From Candidatus Sulfurimonas baltica (GTDB lineage: Bacteria > Campylobacterota > Campylobacteria > Campylobacterales > Sulfurimonadaceae): 64,000 nt of DNA. The stretch covers positions 682,001 through 746,000 of the forward strand of contig NZ_CP054492.1 of NCBI RefSeq assembly GCF_015265455.1. The letters are read 5' to 3'. Under the pieces are notes generated by a model that saw only the letters and a list, made by a program, of their open reading frames with translations, did not search any database and was not told the DNA's origin. How positions within the stretch are numbered: position 1 is the first letter of the stretch; every line of letters starts with the position of its first letter. The position numbers and the translations under genes were made by a program. Shown here in pieces: positions 34,047-43,836 of the stretch.

Positions 34047-35201
34047 ATGGAAAATAAGGCTTTGTTTGAAAAGTTATCTTCTAGACTTGACGAATTATCC
34101 AATTTACCAAAGCTGGATGATAATAAGTCGATATCTAGCTTGATAGAAGAGAAGGGTTTCTCTAGAAGAGAGTTTATGGGCTGGGCAGGCGCTATGACAT
34201 CAATGCTTATGCTGCCGGCAAGTTTTACTCCACTGGTGGCAAAAGCAGCTGAGATGGCTGATAGACTCCCATTGGTTTGGCTGCATATGGCTGAGTGTAC
34301 AGGGTGTAGTGAATCCTTACTAAGAACAGCGACACCGAGTATAGATAGTTTGATATTTGATTATATCTCATTGGAATATCATGAAACAATTATGTCGGCT
34401 GCCGGCTGGCAAGCTGAACATAACTTAGAGTCAGCCATGAAAAAATATAAGGGAAAATATATTTTAATGGTTGAGGGTGGCATTCCACACGGTGAAAGTG
34501 ACTTTTACTTAACTATTGGAGCACATGGAAAAACAGGAGAAAAAATAGCTAGAGATGCTTCTGAAAATGCAGCTGCTATTTTTGCGATTGGTACATGTTC
34601 ATCTTTTGGCGGTGTTCAAGCCGCATATCCAAACCCAACAAATGCTACAGCGCTAAGCAATATAACAGATAAACCAGTTATCAATGTTCCTGGGTGTCCA
34701 CCTAGTGAGAGCAATATTGTCGGAACACTACTGCATTTTATCCTTTATGGAACTCTTCCCGCACTTGATGCTTACAATAGACCAAAATGGGCTTATGGAC
34801 TTAGAATTCATGATGCATGTGAGAGAAGAGGTAGATTTGATGCTGGTGAATTTGTACAGCAGTTTGGTGATGAAGGTGCAAAAGATGGATACTGTCTTTA
34901 TAAAGTAGGTTGCAAAGGACCATATACATTTAACAACTGTTCAAAGCAGAGGTTCAATCAAGGTACATCTTGGCCTGTTCAAGCCGGACACGGTTGTATG
35001 GGTTGTAGCGAACCAGATTTCTGGGATAAAATGGGAATTGTACACGAACCACTAGGCAATAGACTTTATCACACGGTATTTGGCGGATTAGGTTCAGATG
35101 CCACAGCAGATAAAATTGGAGTAGGAATACTTACAGTTACAGCAGTTGGTATAGCAGCACACGCAGCAATATCCCTAGTTAAAAAACCTAAAGAATGGTA
35201 A
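34047..35201 (+). CDS. hydA: Membrane [NiFe] hydrogenase small subunit with Tat signal
   Basis: 384 residues. The Tat signal 'FSRREFMGWAG' (about 40-50) leads to export of the folded HydAB pair. Cluster ligands include 'ECTGCSESLL', 'GTCSSFGGV', 'GCPPSESN', 'HDACERRGRFD', 'GCKGPYTFNNC' and 'HGCMGCSEPDF'. A C-terminal membrane helix ('GVGILTVTAVGIAAHAAISLV') anchors it. It passes electrons from hydrogen oxidised in HydB to cytochrome HydC. ATG 34047 follows AAGGGAGAAT; an earlier in-frame GTG (34017) lies next to the operator and has no ribosome site. Confidence 0.95.
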   Translation: MENKALFEKLSSRLDELSNLPKLDDNKSISSLIEEKGFSRREFMGWAGAMTSMLMLPASFTPLVAKAAEMADRLPLVWLHMAECTGCSESLLRTATPSIDSLIFDYISLEYHETIMSAAGWQAEHNLESAMKKYKGKYILMVEGGIPHGESDFYLTIGAHGKTGEKIARDASENAAAIFAIGTCSSFGGVQAAYPNPTNATALSNITDKPVINVPGCPPSESNIVGTLLHFILYGTLPALDAYNRPKWAYGLRIHDACERRGRFDAGEFVQQFGDEGAKDGYCLYKVGCKGPYTFNNCSKQRFNQGTSWPVQAGHGCMGCSEPDFWDKMGIVHEPLGNRLYHTVFGGLGSDATADKIGVGILTVTAVGIAAHAAISLVKKPKEW

Positions 35202-35211
35202 GGAAAACGAT

Positions 35212-36945
35212 ATGTCAAAAAGAGTAATAGTAGACCCAATAACAAGAATTGAAGGACATTTAAGAGCTGAAGTTATCGTTGGCGATGATGGAGTAGTTCA
35301 GGACGCATTTGTCTCTTCAACTTTATGGAGAGGTCTTGAAGTTATAGCAAAAGGTCGTGATCCAAGAAATATACCATTAATGATGCAGAGAATTTGTGGT
35401 GTATGTACTTATTCACATTACTTAAAAAGTACTATGGCTGTTGAAGATGCATTAGGCATTACAATTCCATATAATGCAGAACTTGTAAGAACACTTATGA
35501 ATGCGGCACTATTTATACATGATCATCCAGTTCACTTTTACCATTTACATGGTGTTGATTGGGTTGATATTGTATCAGCACTTAGTGCAGACCCTGCAAA
35601 AGCAAGTAAGTTAGCGTTTAAATATACAGACAATCCTATTGGTACTGGAGAGAATGAGCTAAAAAAAGTACAAGAAAAAGTGGCAAAATTTGCTAAAAAT
35701 CCTCAAGGACTTGGGCCATTTGCAAATGCATATTGGGGACATGGGACATATAGATTTACTCCAGAACAAAATCTAATAGCACTTTCTCACTACTTAAAAG
35801 CTTTAGAGATGCAAAGAACAGCTGCTCAACTTATGGCTATTTTTGGAGCTAAGCAACCACATCCTCAAAGTTTAGTTGTTGGTGGTGTTACATGTGTAAT
35901 GGATATTTTAAATCCAGCAAAAATGGGTGAATACTTAGTTAAGTTCCAAGAGTTAGCAGATTTTATAAACAATGCATACTATGCTGATATTGTAATGGCA
36001 GCAGAGATGTATAAAACAGAGCCGTCTGTCATGAAACCAATGGGTGTAAAGAACTTTATGGCAAGTAAAGAATTTATGGTTGGAAGAAATGATTACCTAT
36101 TTAATAGTGGTATTATCATGAATGGAGACTTAAGTAAAGTTCTTGAGATTGATGAAGATATGATTACTGAAGAGGCTACTCACTCATGGTATTCAGACAA
36201 TGACCCTCAACACCCTTACAATGGAACAACAAAACCAAATTATACTGGATTTGTAGATGGAGATAGTGTTGGACCTGACGGCAAAATGGTTCACTCTAAA
36301 ATGATTAATGAAAAAGAAAAATACAGCTGGATTAAGTCACCAAGATATAACGGTGAACCTATGGAAGTTGGTCCATTAGCAAGTATCTTAGTTGGATATG
36401 CAAGTGGTAACAAAAAAGTAGTAAAAGTTGTAGGTGACTTCTTAGGAAAAACTGGTGTTCCAGCAGCAGCACTTTTTTCAACTTTAGGAAGAACAGCTGG
36501 GCGAATGTTGCAAGCAAAACTTGTAGCAGATAACGCTCTTATTGCTTTTAATAATCTAATTGAGAATCTTAAAGTTGACCAAGAGACTTGTGCTACATAT
36601 ACTATTGATAAAGATAAAGAGTATAAAGGCAGAGGTATTGGTGAAGTTCCAAGAGGGACGTTAAGTCACTGGATTAGAATTAAAAATGGTGTTGTAGAAA
36701 ATTATCAAGCAGTTGTTCCATCTACATGGAATGCAGGACCAATGGACTCAAAAGGTGCAAAAGGACCTTATGAAGCTGATTTAATTGGTCTTAAAATCAA
36801 AGATTTAACACAACCATTAGAGATTATTAGAATTATTCACTCTTACGACCCTTGTATAGCATGTGCGGTACATGTAATGGATACAAAAGGTAAAACATTG
36901 AGTGAATACAAGTTAGACCCACTTTACGGTGCGTGCAGCGTATAG
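35212..36945 (+). CDS. hydB: Membrane [NiFe] hydrogenase large subunit
   Basis: 577 residues, group 1 type. The active-site cysteines are in L1 'RICGVCTYSH' (about 62-71) and L2 'DPCIACAVH' near the C-terminus. L2 is followed by a 21-residue tail starting 'VMDTKGK' that the HydD protease should remove after nickel insertion. It oxidises hydrogen in the periplasm. Starts 10 bp after hydA with AAGGAAAA as ribosome site. Confidence 0.96.
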   Translation: MSKRVIVDPITRIEGHLRAEVIVGDDGVVQDAFVSSTLWRGLEVIAKGRDPRNIPLMMQRICGVCTYSHYLKSTMAVEDALGITIPYNAELVRTLMNAALFIHDHPVHFYHLHGVDWVDIVSALSADPAKASKLAFKYTDNPIGTGENELKKVQEKVAKFAKNPQGLGPFANAYWGHGTYRFTPEQNLIALSHYLKALEMQRTAAQLMAIFGAKQPHPQSLVVGGVTCVMDILNPAKMGEYLVKFQELADFINNAYYADIVMAAEMYKTEPSVMKPMGVKNFMASKEFMVGRNDYLFNSGIIMNGDLSKVLEIDEDMITEEATHSWYSDNDPQHPYNGTTKPNYTGFVDGDSVGPDGKMVHSKMINEKEKYSWIKSPRYNGEPMEVGPLASILVGYASGNKKVVKVVGDFLGKTGVPAAALFSTLGRTAGRMLQAKLVADNALIAFNNLIENLKVDQETCATYTIDKDKEYKGRGIGEVPRGTLSHWIRIKNGVVENYQAVVPSTWNAGPMDSKGAKGPYEADLIGLKIKDLTQPLEIIRIIHSYDPCIACAVHVMDTKGKTLSEYKLDPLYGACSV

Positions 36946-36957
36946 AAAGGAGGAATT

Positions 36958-37677
36958 ATGCAAACTACTACTAAAGCAGAAGAGTCTCATAAGGAGACAG
37001 AAACAGAGATAGAAAGAGAACTGGAGTTTACTGCCTTTTATAGATGGCATCACTGGATTCGAGTTTTTAGTATAATAGCTTTAACATATACGGGATTTTA
37101 TCTTTCATCTCCTTTTCTTGTTCCGGTTGTAAGTGCTGAGCCGACTACTTTTACTAATGCTATTTATAGAACTATTCATGAAGTTTTCGGCTTTATTATG
37201 ATCTCTATGTTTATAGGTAAGACTTACTACTTCTTTTTCTCTGTAAGAGATAGAATAGAGATAAACTCTTTTAAAGATGTTATGAGTTTAAAAAACTGGA
37301 TGAGTCAGATAGGGTACTATCTTCTTTTATCAAAGCATCCAAAAGTTACCGGTGCATATAATGTTATTCAGCTTTTGGCTTATGTCGTTTTTTATATCGC
37401 GATAAGTGGTTTAATTATCACAGGGCTTGTCCTATATGTTCATAGCTACCATGAATTTATTGGTGGTATCTTGTACGATCCAATGAGATATATAGAAGTT
37501 ATGATTGGCGGTCTTGCTGCTGTAAGAGAGTTACACCATCTATTAATGTGGGGTGTTATTTTATTTGTAGTTGGACATGTATATATGGTTGTGTTTAATG
37601 CTGTTCACGGTAGAGAAGGTACGGTTGATTCTATTTTTAGCGGATATAGATGGCTAGAAAAAAATAAACACAAATAG
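36958..37677 (+). CDS. hydC: Hydrogenase cytochrome b subunit
   Basis: 239 residues. Several membrane helices with haem-ligand histidines: 'FYRWHHWIRVF' (helix I), 'YRTIHEVFGF' and 'LHHLLMWGVILFVVGHVYMV' in the last helix. It anchors HydAB to the membrane and reduces menaquinone. An AAAGGAGG ribosome site precedes ATG 36958, the strongest in the operon. Confidence 0.94.
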   Translation: MQTTTKAEESHKETETEIERELEFTAFYRWHHWIRVFSIIALTYTGFYLSSPFLVPVVSAEPTTFTNAIYRTIHEVFGFIMISMFIGKTYYFFFSVRDRIEINSFKDVMSLKNWMSQIGYYLLLSKHPKVTGAYNVIQLLAYVVFYIAISGLIITGLVLYVHSYHEFIGGILYDPMRYIEVMIGGLAAVRELHHLLMWGVILFVVGHVYMVVFNAVHGREGTVDSIFSGYRWLEKNKHK

Positions 37678-37692
37678 TGCAGGGACTTTAAT

Positions 37693-38238
37693 TTGAAAAT
37701 ATTAATTCTTGGCATTGGTAATATTTTATTTGGAGATGAGGGCATTGGTCCTCATCTAGCAAATTTAATTGATGAAAAATACGAATTTGAGTCAAATGAG
37801 CATAGTGTAGATATCCTAGATGGCGGAACACTCGCTCAAAGATTAATCCCAATTATTACTGATTATGACAATGTTTTACTTATAGATTGTGTTAGTGCAA
37901 TTGATGGCGAAATAGGTGATGTATTTAGTTTTGATTTTAATGACGTTCCAGAGTTTATACAATGGAATGGTAGTGCTCATGAAGTTGAAATGCTTCAGAC
38001 TCTTCAAATGATAGAGATGTTAGGAGACCTTCCACCAACAAAAATTGTAGGTGTTGTTCCTTATGTAATTGGAGAAAATAGTACATTTACTATGACTCCA
38101 GAGGTCTTAAAAGCTGGACTTACAATGGAAAATGCAATAATAAAATATATAAAAGATTTTGGCGTTAAAACTTCAATAAAAAGAGAGATAACTTTAGCGG
38201 AAGTTGCTCCAAACACATATTTAAAAGGTGCTTCATGA
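37693..38238 (+). CDS. hydD: Hydrogenase maturation endopeptidase
   Basis: 181 residues of the HyaD/HybD/HoxM family. Nickel-sensing acidic residues are in 'GIGNILFGDEGIGPHLA' (Glu near 16) and 'LLIDCVSA' (Asp near 68); a conserved His is in 'NGSAHEVEM'. It cuts the HydB C-terminal tail after NiFe cofactor insertion. Start is TTG 37693 after GGGAC. Its stop overlaps hydE by four bases (ATGA). Confidence 0.94.
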   Translation: MKILILGIGNILFGDEGIGPHLANLIDEKYEFESNEHSVDILDGGTLAQRLIPIITDYDNVLLIDCVSAIDGEIGDVFSFDFNDVPEFIQWNGSAHEVEMLQTLQMIEMLGDLPPTKIVGVVPYVIGENSTFTMTPEVLKAGLTMENAIIKYIKDFGVKTSIKREITLAEVAPNTYLKGAS

Positions 38239-39902
38239 TTTTAGAACTTTCTTTTAGTTACTCATCTTCATCTTTAGTTTACGAAAAAATAATGTTAAAC
38301 ACATTAAAACTTTTTTCTATAGAAGGTAAACTAGTAAAAAATAGTGAAGAACTCTTTTTATACGTTGAGTCTGAAGATAGTGATGAACTTGAAAATTTTG
38401 CAAATAAACTCTCTCAAGAGTTACCCCACTCTATATTCTTACGTGAAACAGGCGCTAAAGTCGTAGATGAAATGCCCAATGAGAGTTTTACTCTGCCTAA
38501 ATCACCAAAGATAGAAATGCCATTTTGTCCAAAATGTTTGAATGAAGTTATAAATGACTCAAGTAAAAATTATTACAATATCTTTACAGAGTGTAATGTC
38601 TGTGGATATGGTGTAGATTCTAAAATCAAGAGTGACAAAGAGACTTTTGTAAAAATTGCCAAATCAATAAACGATGGATTAGTAGTTGAAGTGGATACAT
38701 TTTATGGAAAATATTATGTTGGCAAACTAGATCAAAAATGTAATGGTGTTGATTTTGATGTTGTTTGTTATGATTTATCTACAGTACAGAACTATACAAA
38801 TGCTACAAACAGCGAAATAGTAGCTTTGGGAGCGATAGAAAAACCTCTTATAAGAGTAAAAACTAACCTTTTATTTAAAACAGATTTTGAAGATATACAA
38901 AATGAACTTATTCGCTTTAAGCTCGCCGATGATTTTGTTTTGCACCTTTTAATGAGTGAGTTGCATATACTTGGAGTCAACCTAGTTTTTATTACAAAAG
39001 ATAAAATGCCCTCAGAAGTTAAGTTGGACTTGGTTAAAAGTGTAAAAGAGTTCGAACCGATTGAAGTTGTTGTAAGTGATAAGCATATTGCTATACTAAA
39101 AGGTGACAAAGGTTTACCGTACAAAGAGCTGGGAGACAAGGTTCTTATTCCTCATATCGGTGCTTTTTTCTCAGTTATAAAAGAGCACTCATTACTTGAA
39201 AAAACAGTAATAGGCGTAAATTTAAGTAAAGATTATCATAATGATATTTTAATCTATTCAAAAAAATTTGGAACAATTGAATATCTATCTTTTAAATTTG
39301 GCTTTGGCTCAATCCAAGAGGTGCTTGATGCTATTTCAGAGACCAATGAAACCGGTGAGAAGTTGGTAAATAATTATAAAAATAAATTTAGTGAACATTA
39401 TAAAGATATATCTAAAATAGTGTTTGATGAAAAAGATTTTAACGTTTACAAACTATGGGGAGTTGTTTCTATAATTTTAGGCTTTTCAAAAGATAGCGAC
39501 CTTATTAAATCAGCGCAAATACTTGAAAATTTTGCAGTTTCATTTATGGGAGATAAAGGTCCTAGAATAGACTATAAGTTAAACAGAATTGACTCAAAAG
39601 TTTTTATAGATTCTCTTATGACGATTAGAACTGCTATGAGTTTCAAACTTGCCGAACTTGACCAGCTGTCTCTTAGTTATGGCGTTATTGAGAGTTTTGC
39701 CGAGTTTATATCTGCTCAATTGGATGAGATAAAAGCTGAAATGAAAAGTGATGTAGTTGTTATAACTGGTTCATTACTGCACAATAGACATTTTTTCAGT
39801 AAACTTAGCAAAGAGGTGTCGGTAAACCATAATCTCTGTTTTAATAAAGAGTTGCCCGTAGATGGTAGAAATATTCAATATGGTGGAAATGAACTGTTTT
39901 GA
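38235..39902 (+). CDS. hydE: HydE, hydrogenase accessory protein resembling a reduced HypF
   Basis: 555 residues. A zinc-finger-like segment 'FCPKCLNEV...CNVCGYG' (about 96-130) matches the HypF finger layout. The C-terminal region ends with 'VVITGSLLHNRHFF' and 'DGRNIQYGGNEL', close in form to the Kae1/HypF-type ATP-binding core ('LSGGVFQN...' in HypF). The acylphosphatase domain is absent. Genes at this place in Wolinella and Helicobacter are called hydE and affect hydrogenase maturation; this is not the radical-SAM HydE of [FeFe] enzymes. Overlaps hydD and hypF by four bases each. Confidence 0.75.
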   Translation: MILELSFSYSSSSLVYEKIMLNTLKLFSIEGKLVKNSEELFLYVESEDSDELENFANKLSQELPHSIFLRETGAKVVDEMPNESFTLPKSPKIEMPFCPKCLNEVINDSSKNYYNIFTECNVCGYGVDSKIKSDKETFVKIAKSINDGLVVEVDTFYGKYYVGKLDQKCNGVDFDVVCYDLSTVQNYTNATNSEIVALGAIEKPLIRVKTNLLFKTDFEDIQNELIRFKLADDFVLHLLMSELHILGVNLVFITKDKMPSEVKLDLVKSVKEFEPIEVVVSDKHIAILKGDKGLPYKELGDKVLIPHIGAFFSVIKEHSLLEKTVIGVNLSKDYHNDILIYSKKFGTIEYLSFKFGFGSIQEVLDAISETNETGEKLVNNYKNKFSEHYKDISKIVFDEKDFNVYKLWGVVSIILGFSKDSDLIKSAQILENFAVSFMGDKGPRIDYKLNRIDSKVFIDSLMTIRTAMSFKLAELDQLSLSYGVIESFAEFISAQLDEIKAEMKSDVVVITGSLLHNRHFFSKLSKEVSVNHNLCFNKELPVDGRNIQYGGNELF

Positions 39903-42061
39903 TTAGACATAAATATTTAATAAATGGGCTAGTACAAGGTGTTGGATTTAGACCATTTATATATAAGCTGGCATTAGAGTTAAAACTTTTTGGGTTTGTG
40001 AAAAATTCAACTAATGGTGTAGAATTAGAGCTCGAAGGTTTCTCTGAGACTATAGAAAAATTTGAAAAAAAACTCTATTCAACTTTGCCTCCGCTAGCAA
40101 GAATTGATGAGATTAAAACATCAGAGATAGAACTTCTACATGTAAGAAGTTTTGAGATTAAACAAAGCTCTAAAGAGTCAGTAAAAGCTGCTTTAGTCTC
40201 TCCGGATATCGCTACATGTAAAGAGTGCTTAGATGACATTGTACATGTAGAAAAATATAAAGGGTACTTCGCCACAAACTGCACAAATTGCGGACCACGA
40301 TACTCCATAGTAAAAACAGTTCCTTATGATAGGGTAAACACATCTATGCAAAAGTTTAAGATGTGTAAAGAGTGTGAGGATGAGTATTATAACCCGTTAA
40401 ACAGAAGATACCACGCACAGCCGATATCTTGCAACAGTTGCGGACCAAGTTTGTCTGCAACTATTTTAACATGTGCACAAAAGATTATAGAAGGAAAGAT
40501 AGTTGCCATAAAAGGAATAGGTGGATTTCATATCGTCTGTGATGCAACAAATGATGAGGTAGTTACAAAATTAAGAGAGTTTAAAAACAGACCCGCTAAA
40601 CCTTTTGCAGTAATGTGCAAAGATGTACAGCAGATAAAATCTTTGGCACAAGTAGATGAAAAAGAGGAAGAGCTTTTAATATCAAAAGAGGCTCCTATCG
40701 TTATTTTGAAAAAAGGTGCAGATGTAGATATTAAACTATCCACAAAAATAGCTCCACATATAGGTAGAATAGGGTGCTTTTTGCCATACACAGCACTTCA
40801 TCATATTTTGTTTCTACATGTAAAGAATCCAATAGTCGCAACAAGTGCAAATTTGGGCAGTGAACCAATCATAACAAATGTGGAAGAAATCTATAAAAAA
40901 CTCCCATTTGTAGAGTTTGTTTTAGATTTTGACAGAGATATAATAAACGCAGTTGATGACTCTTTGGTTCAAGTAGTATCCGGTAAAACTCAGGTTTTAA
41001 GACTCTCACGCGGCTATGCCCCAAAGGTTATAAAACTACCATTTAAAAGCAAAAAGAAAATCTTGGCTGTTGGAGCAAATGCAAAGAACTCAATTGCTTT
41101 GGTCATAGATGACAATATTATTTTATCTCCTCATATCGGCGATTTGGACTCTTTAGAGGCTTTTGGCTTTTTTCTTAGAACACTAGAGAGTTTTAAAAAT
41201 TTTTATGATTTTGAGCCTGATATTATAGTTCATGATAAACACCCTAGATATGAAACAACAAAATGGGCAAAAATACAAAATAAAGAACTTGTAGATGTTC
41301 AACACCATCTAGCCCATATTTACGCTTGTAAGGCTGAGTTTGGATTAAGTGGAGACTATTTGGGGTTTAGTTTTGACGGAACAGGTTATGGAGATGATGG
41401 CTCACTATGGGGCGGCGAAGTTTTTCTCGGCGACAAGAGAAAGTACCACTTCAAGCCCATAAAACTTCTTGGCGGTGAAAAAGCAATCAAAGAACCACGA
41501 CGAGTTGCTCTTAGTATGCTTTTTGATAAGTACTCGTTAGAAGATGTCTTAGCTCTGGACTTGCATGTAGTAAAATCATTCTCATTGACAGAGATAAAAA
41601 CACTTCATCAAAGTTATGAAAAAAACCTAAATGCACCGCAAAGCAGTTCAGTAGGTCGTCTTTTTGACGGTGTGGCAAGTCTTGCAAACCTGCTACATGT
41701 ACAAACATACGAGGGCGAAACAGGACTTATGTGCGAACAAAACTATAATCTACATGTAGAGAAAAGTTTTGAGTATAAAATTATCGATGGAGTGATAGAT
41801 ATAGAGTTTGATTTTTTTGATAAAAATATTGTTACAAAGTTTATAAACACTTTAATAGAGATAGTAGTAGGGATTTCAAAAGTTGAAAAACTAGAAGTGA
41901 TTTTAAGCGGTGGAGTGTTCCAAAATAAGACACTTTTAGAGCTTACATGTATAAAATTAGAACAAGCGAAAATCAAGTATTATCATCAACAAGAAACAGC
42001 TATAAATGATGGTGGAATTGCTTTAGGGCAACTTTATTATGCTTTGAAAAATATTATTTAA
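39899..42061 (+). CDS. hypF: Carbamoyltransferase HypF for CN ligand synthesis
   Basis: 720 residues. Order: acylphosphatase (1-90, 'GLVQGVGFRPFIYKLA'), two zinc fingers (about 105-185, 'CKECLDDI', 'CTNCGPRYS', 'CKECEDEYYNP', 'CNSCGPS'), YrdC-like domain (about 200-370), and Kae1-like domain (about 390-720, with 'VQHHLAHIYACKAE', 'SFDGTGYGDDGSLWGGE', 'LSGGVFQN'). It transfers carbamoyl to HypE. TTG 39899 overlaps the hydE stop (TTGA). The gene holds seven TACATGTA octamers, an unusual density. Confidence 0.94.
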   Translation: MIRHKYLINGLVQGVGFRPFIYKLALELKLFGFVKNSTNGVELELEGFSETIEKFEKKLYSTLPPLARIDEIKTSEIELLHVRSFEIKQSSKESVKAALVSPDIATCKECLDDIVHVEKYKGYFATNCTNCGPRYSIVKTVPYDRVNTSMQKFKMCKECEDEYYNPLNRRYHAQPISCNSCGPSLSATILTCAQKIIEGKIVAIKGIGGFHIVCDATNDEVVTKLREFKNRPAKPFAVMCKDVQQIKSLAQVDEKEEELLISKEAPIVILKKGADVDIKLSTKIAPHIGRIGCFLPYTALHHILFLHVKNPIVATSANLGSEPIITNVEEIYKKLPFVEFVLDFDRDIINAVDDSLVQVVSGKTQVLRLSRGYAPKVIKLPFKSKKKILAVGANAKNSIALVIDDNIILSPHIGDLDSLEAFGFFLRTLESFKNFYDFEPDIIVHDKHPRYETTKWAKIQNKELVDVQHHLAHIYACKAEFGLSGDYLGFSFDGTGYGDDGSLWGGEVFLGDKRKYHFKPIKLLGGEKAIKEPRRVALSMLFDKYSLEDVLALDLHVVKSFSLTEIKTLHQSYEKNLNAPQSSSVGRLFDGVASLANLLHVQTYEGETGLMCEQNYNLHVEKSFEYKIIDGVIDIEFDFFDKNIVTKFINTLIEIVVGISKVEKLEVILSGGVFQNKTLLELTCIKLEQAKIKYYHQQETAINDGGIALGQLYYALKNII

Positions 42062-42099
42062 TTTTCTATATACTTACAAAAAAATATTAGGATTACAAT

Positions 42100-42402
42100 A
42101 TGAAATACATTTTACAAGTAGATTTTCCACATGATGGTCTTTTCAATGAAGAGTTTTCAGCAGCATTTGTTGACTTGGCCAAAGAGATAGCACAAGAACA
42201 AGGATTGGTTTGGAAACTGTGGACAGAAAATGAAGAGAGCAAAGAAGCTGGAGGCATCTACTTGTTTGATAATATTGATGATGCAAATAGATATTTAGAT
42301 ATGCATACGCAAAGACTAGAATCTTTTGGCTACTCTAACATAAGAGCTAAGGTCTTTAAAGTAAACGAACCTCTAAGTCTTATTACAAAAGCACCTCTTT
42401 AA
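42100..42402 (+). CDS. YdhR-family small monooxygenase-like protein
   Basis: 100 residues with an alpha-beta dimeric-barrel pattern. The opening 'YILQVDFPHDGLF', 'GLVWKLWTENEESKEAGGIYLFDN' and 'ARYLD/NRYLDMH'-like segment match the YdhR family, whose function is uncertain. It lies 38 bp after hypF and ends 4 bp inside the converging gene at 42399. No link to hydrogenase is known. Confidence 0.75.
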   Translation: MKYILQVDFPHDGLFNEEFSAAFVDLAKEIAQEQGLVWKLWTENEESKEAGGIYLFDNIDDANRYLDMHTQRLESFGYSNIRAKVFKVNEPLSLITKAPL

Positions 42403-43082
42403 GTATTAAGAGGTAAATATAAATCAATTAAAATCTCTATTTGTTCCTCAAACTCATAATTAAACTTAAACTCAATCTCTTTTAAATAATAAAAAAAGTT
42501 CTCATCTTTAATACCTTTGTACTTTAAAATTGAGTCTTCAAAAAAAAGCCAAAACTTAGTGATAATGTTTTCTCTTTTTTGTGTTTTAGAAATTTTGTTA
42601 TACATCATAAACTTTGAGAACTCTTTAAAGTAGGCATCTCCAACTCCATCATCCAAAAACTGATTTTTATGTATGTTTAGTTTTGTCATAAGAAGGTTAT
42701 AGACTTTATCCTCATAATGAAAGGTTAAAAAGTTTTGTGCATCAAAGATATTCTCTTTTATCTTTTTTTTGCTTTTTGGCAGATATATATACTCATCGTA
42801 CTCTATAACGGTTTTATCTCTGTAACTCTCTTCTAGGTGGTTAGCTATAAGCCGTCTAAAAAGCTCATATCTGTTTTTTACACTCACATAGTTTATCGAG
42901 AGTTTTTTACTTGTTTGGTTGATACTGAGATTTTCACAAAAGGACTCAATTATGCTCAAATCTTTTTCTACTCTTTTTGGAGAAAACTTTTTTTTGCACT
43001 TTGAGCATTTAAATTGGGCTGATTTTAGTTTATATAACTTTTCATTATTGCAATAAATACATTTCATAGGCGATTTTAACAT
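42399..43082 (-). CDS. Zinc-ribbon/HTH protein, perhaps a domesticated transposase-type regulator
   Basis: 227 residues. An N-terminal zinc ribbon 'CIYCNNEKLYKLKSAQFKCSKC' and basic 'KKKFSPKR' resemble the InsA/IS1595 transposase ribbon. A helix-turn-helix-like stretch follows ('NLSINQTSKKLSINYVSVKNRY', about 52-75). No DDE catalytic domain is evident; the remainder is a charged helical region. It is divergent from the nickel permease by 67 bp, so it may regulate that gene. ATG 43082 is used; ATG 43067 is an alternative. Confidence 0.6.
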   Translation of the reverse strand: MLKSPMKCIYCNNEKLYKLKSAQFKCSKCKKKFSPKRVEKDLSIIESFCENLSINQTSKKLSINYVSVKNRYELFRRLIANHLEESYRDKTVIEYDEYIYLPKSKKKIKENIFDAQNFLTFHYEDKVYNLLMTKLNIHKNQFLDDGVGDAYFKEFSKFMMYNKISKTQKRENIITKFWLFFEDSILKYKGIKDENFFYYLKEIEFKFNYEFEEQIEILIDLYLPLNT

Positions 43083-43149
43083 ATTTTAGTCCCAAAACAA
43101 TATAAGAAAGTGTAAAATTAATGTTACTTTTACATTAAATATATAAAAT

Positions 43150-43818
43150 ATGAACACATATTCACTACGAGGATTAGATGTGGAAAATTTAGGATTGCTT
43201 TTTGTTTTTTGGTATGGTATTTTGCATGCATTCGGACCTGATCATTTAACTGCTATTGCAGATTTTTCAATTGGTAAAAATAAAAAGAAAACAATGATAA
43301 TTACGGTTTTATTTGCTGTTGGTCATGGTCTAACACTTTTTATATTTGCAAAAATTTTAGAGAGTTACCATATCAGTGAAAATATTCTGGGTTTCGGAGA
43401 TGTCATATCGTCATCTGTTATTTTGGCAATGGGTGTTTATCTGCTCTATATGGTTTACAGCGACCAAATCCAGCTTAAAAAACATGTTCACAATGGAAAA
43501 GAACATTTGCATATCTGGTTTGGAAAAGAACATAGCCATGGCAACGGTGACAAAGCTTCAGCATTTACTGTTGGAGCCTTAATGGGAATAGGCGGAGTCA
43601 GAGGGATGCTTGTGACTCTTGGACTTATAGAGGGAAACAGCCTTGATTTAGTGATGGTTTTAGTGTTTGGTTTGGGTGTTATGACTGTATTTGTAAGTTT
43701 TGGTACAGTAATATTGTATATAAATAAAAATTTATTAAATTCAAAACAAAATTTAAGAAGAGTATTTACAACAGCAGGTTTAATCTCTGTAGTTGTAGGC
43801 TCTAGTATGTTAGTTTAG
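43150..43818 (+). CDS. NicO/UreH-like nickel permease
   Basis: 222 residues and about six membrane helices. Metal-transport motifs are 'HAFGPDHLTAIADFSIG' in helix I and 'GHGLTLF' in helix II; a His-rich loop (KKHVHNGKEHLHIW, EHSHGNG) near 115-140 would bind nickel or cobalt. 'GALMGIGGVRGML' follows. In this hydrogenase cluster nickel supply is the likely role. It lies between the zinc-ribbon gene and hypB. Confidence 0.82.
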   Translation: MNTYSLRGLDVENLGLLFVFWYGILHAFGPDHLTAIADFSIGKNKKKTMIITVLFAVGHGLTLFIFAKILESYHISENILGFGDVISSSVILAMGVYLLYMVYSDQIQLKKHVHNGKEHLHIWFGKEHSHGNGDKASAFTVGALMGIGGVRGMLVTLGLIEGNSLDLVMVLVFGLGVMTVFVSFGTVILYINKNLLNSKQNLRRVFTTAGLISVVVGSSMLV

Positions 43819-43836
43819 CTCTGTGAACAATTAAGC

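Noticed and set aside
38235-39902. HydE as the radical-SAM [FeFe]-hydrogenase maturase
   Set aside because: No CxxxCxxC cluster motif; the context is [NiFe] hydABCD-hypF, so only the name is shared.
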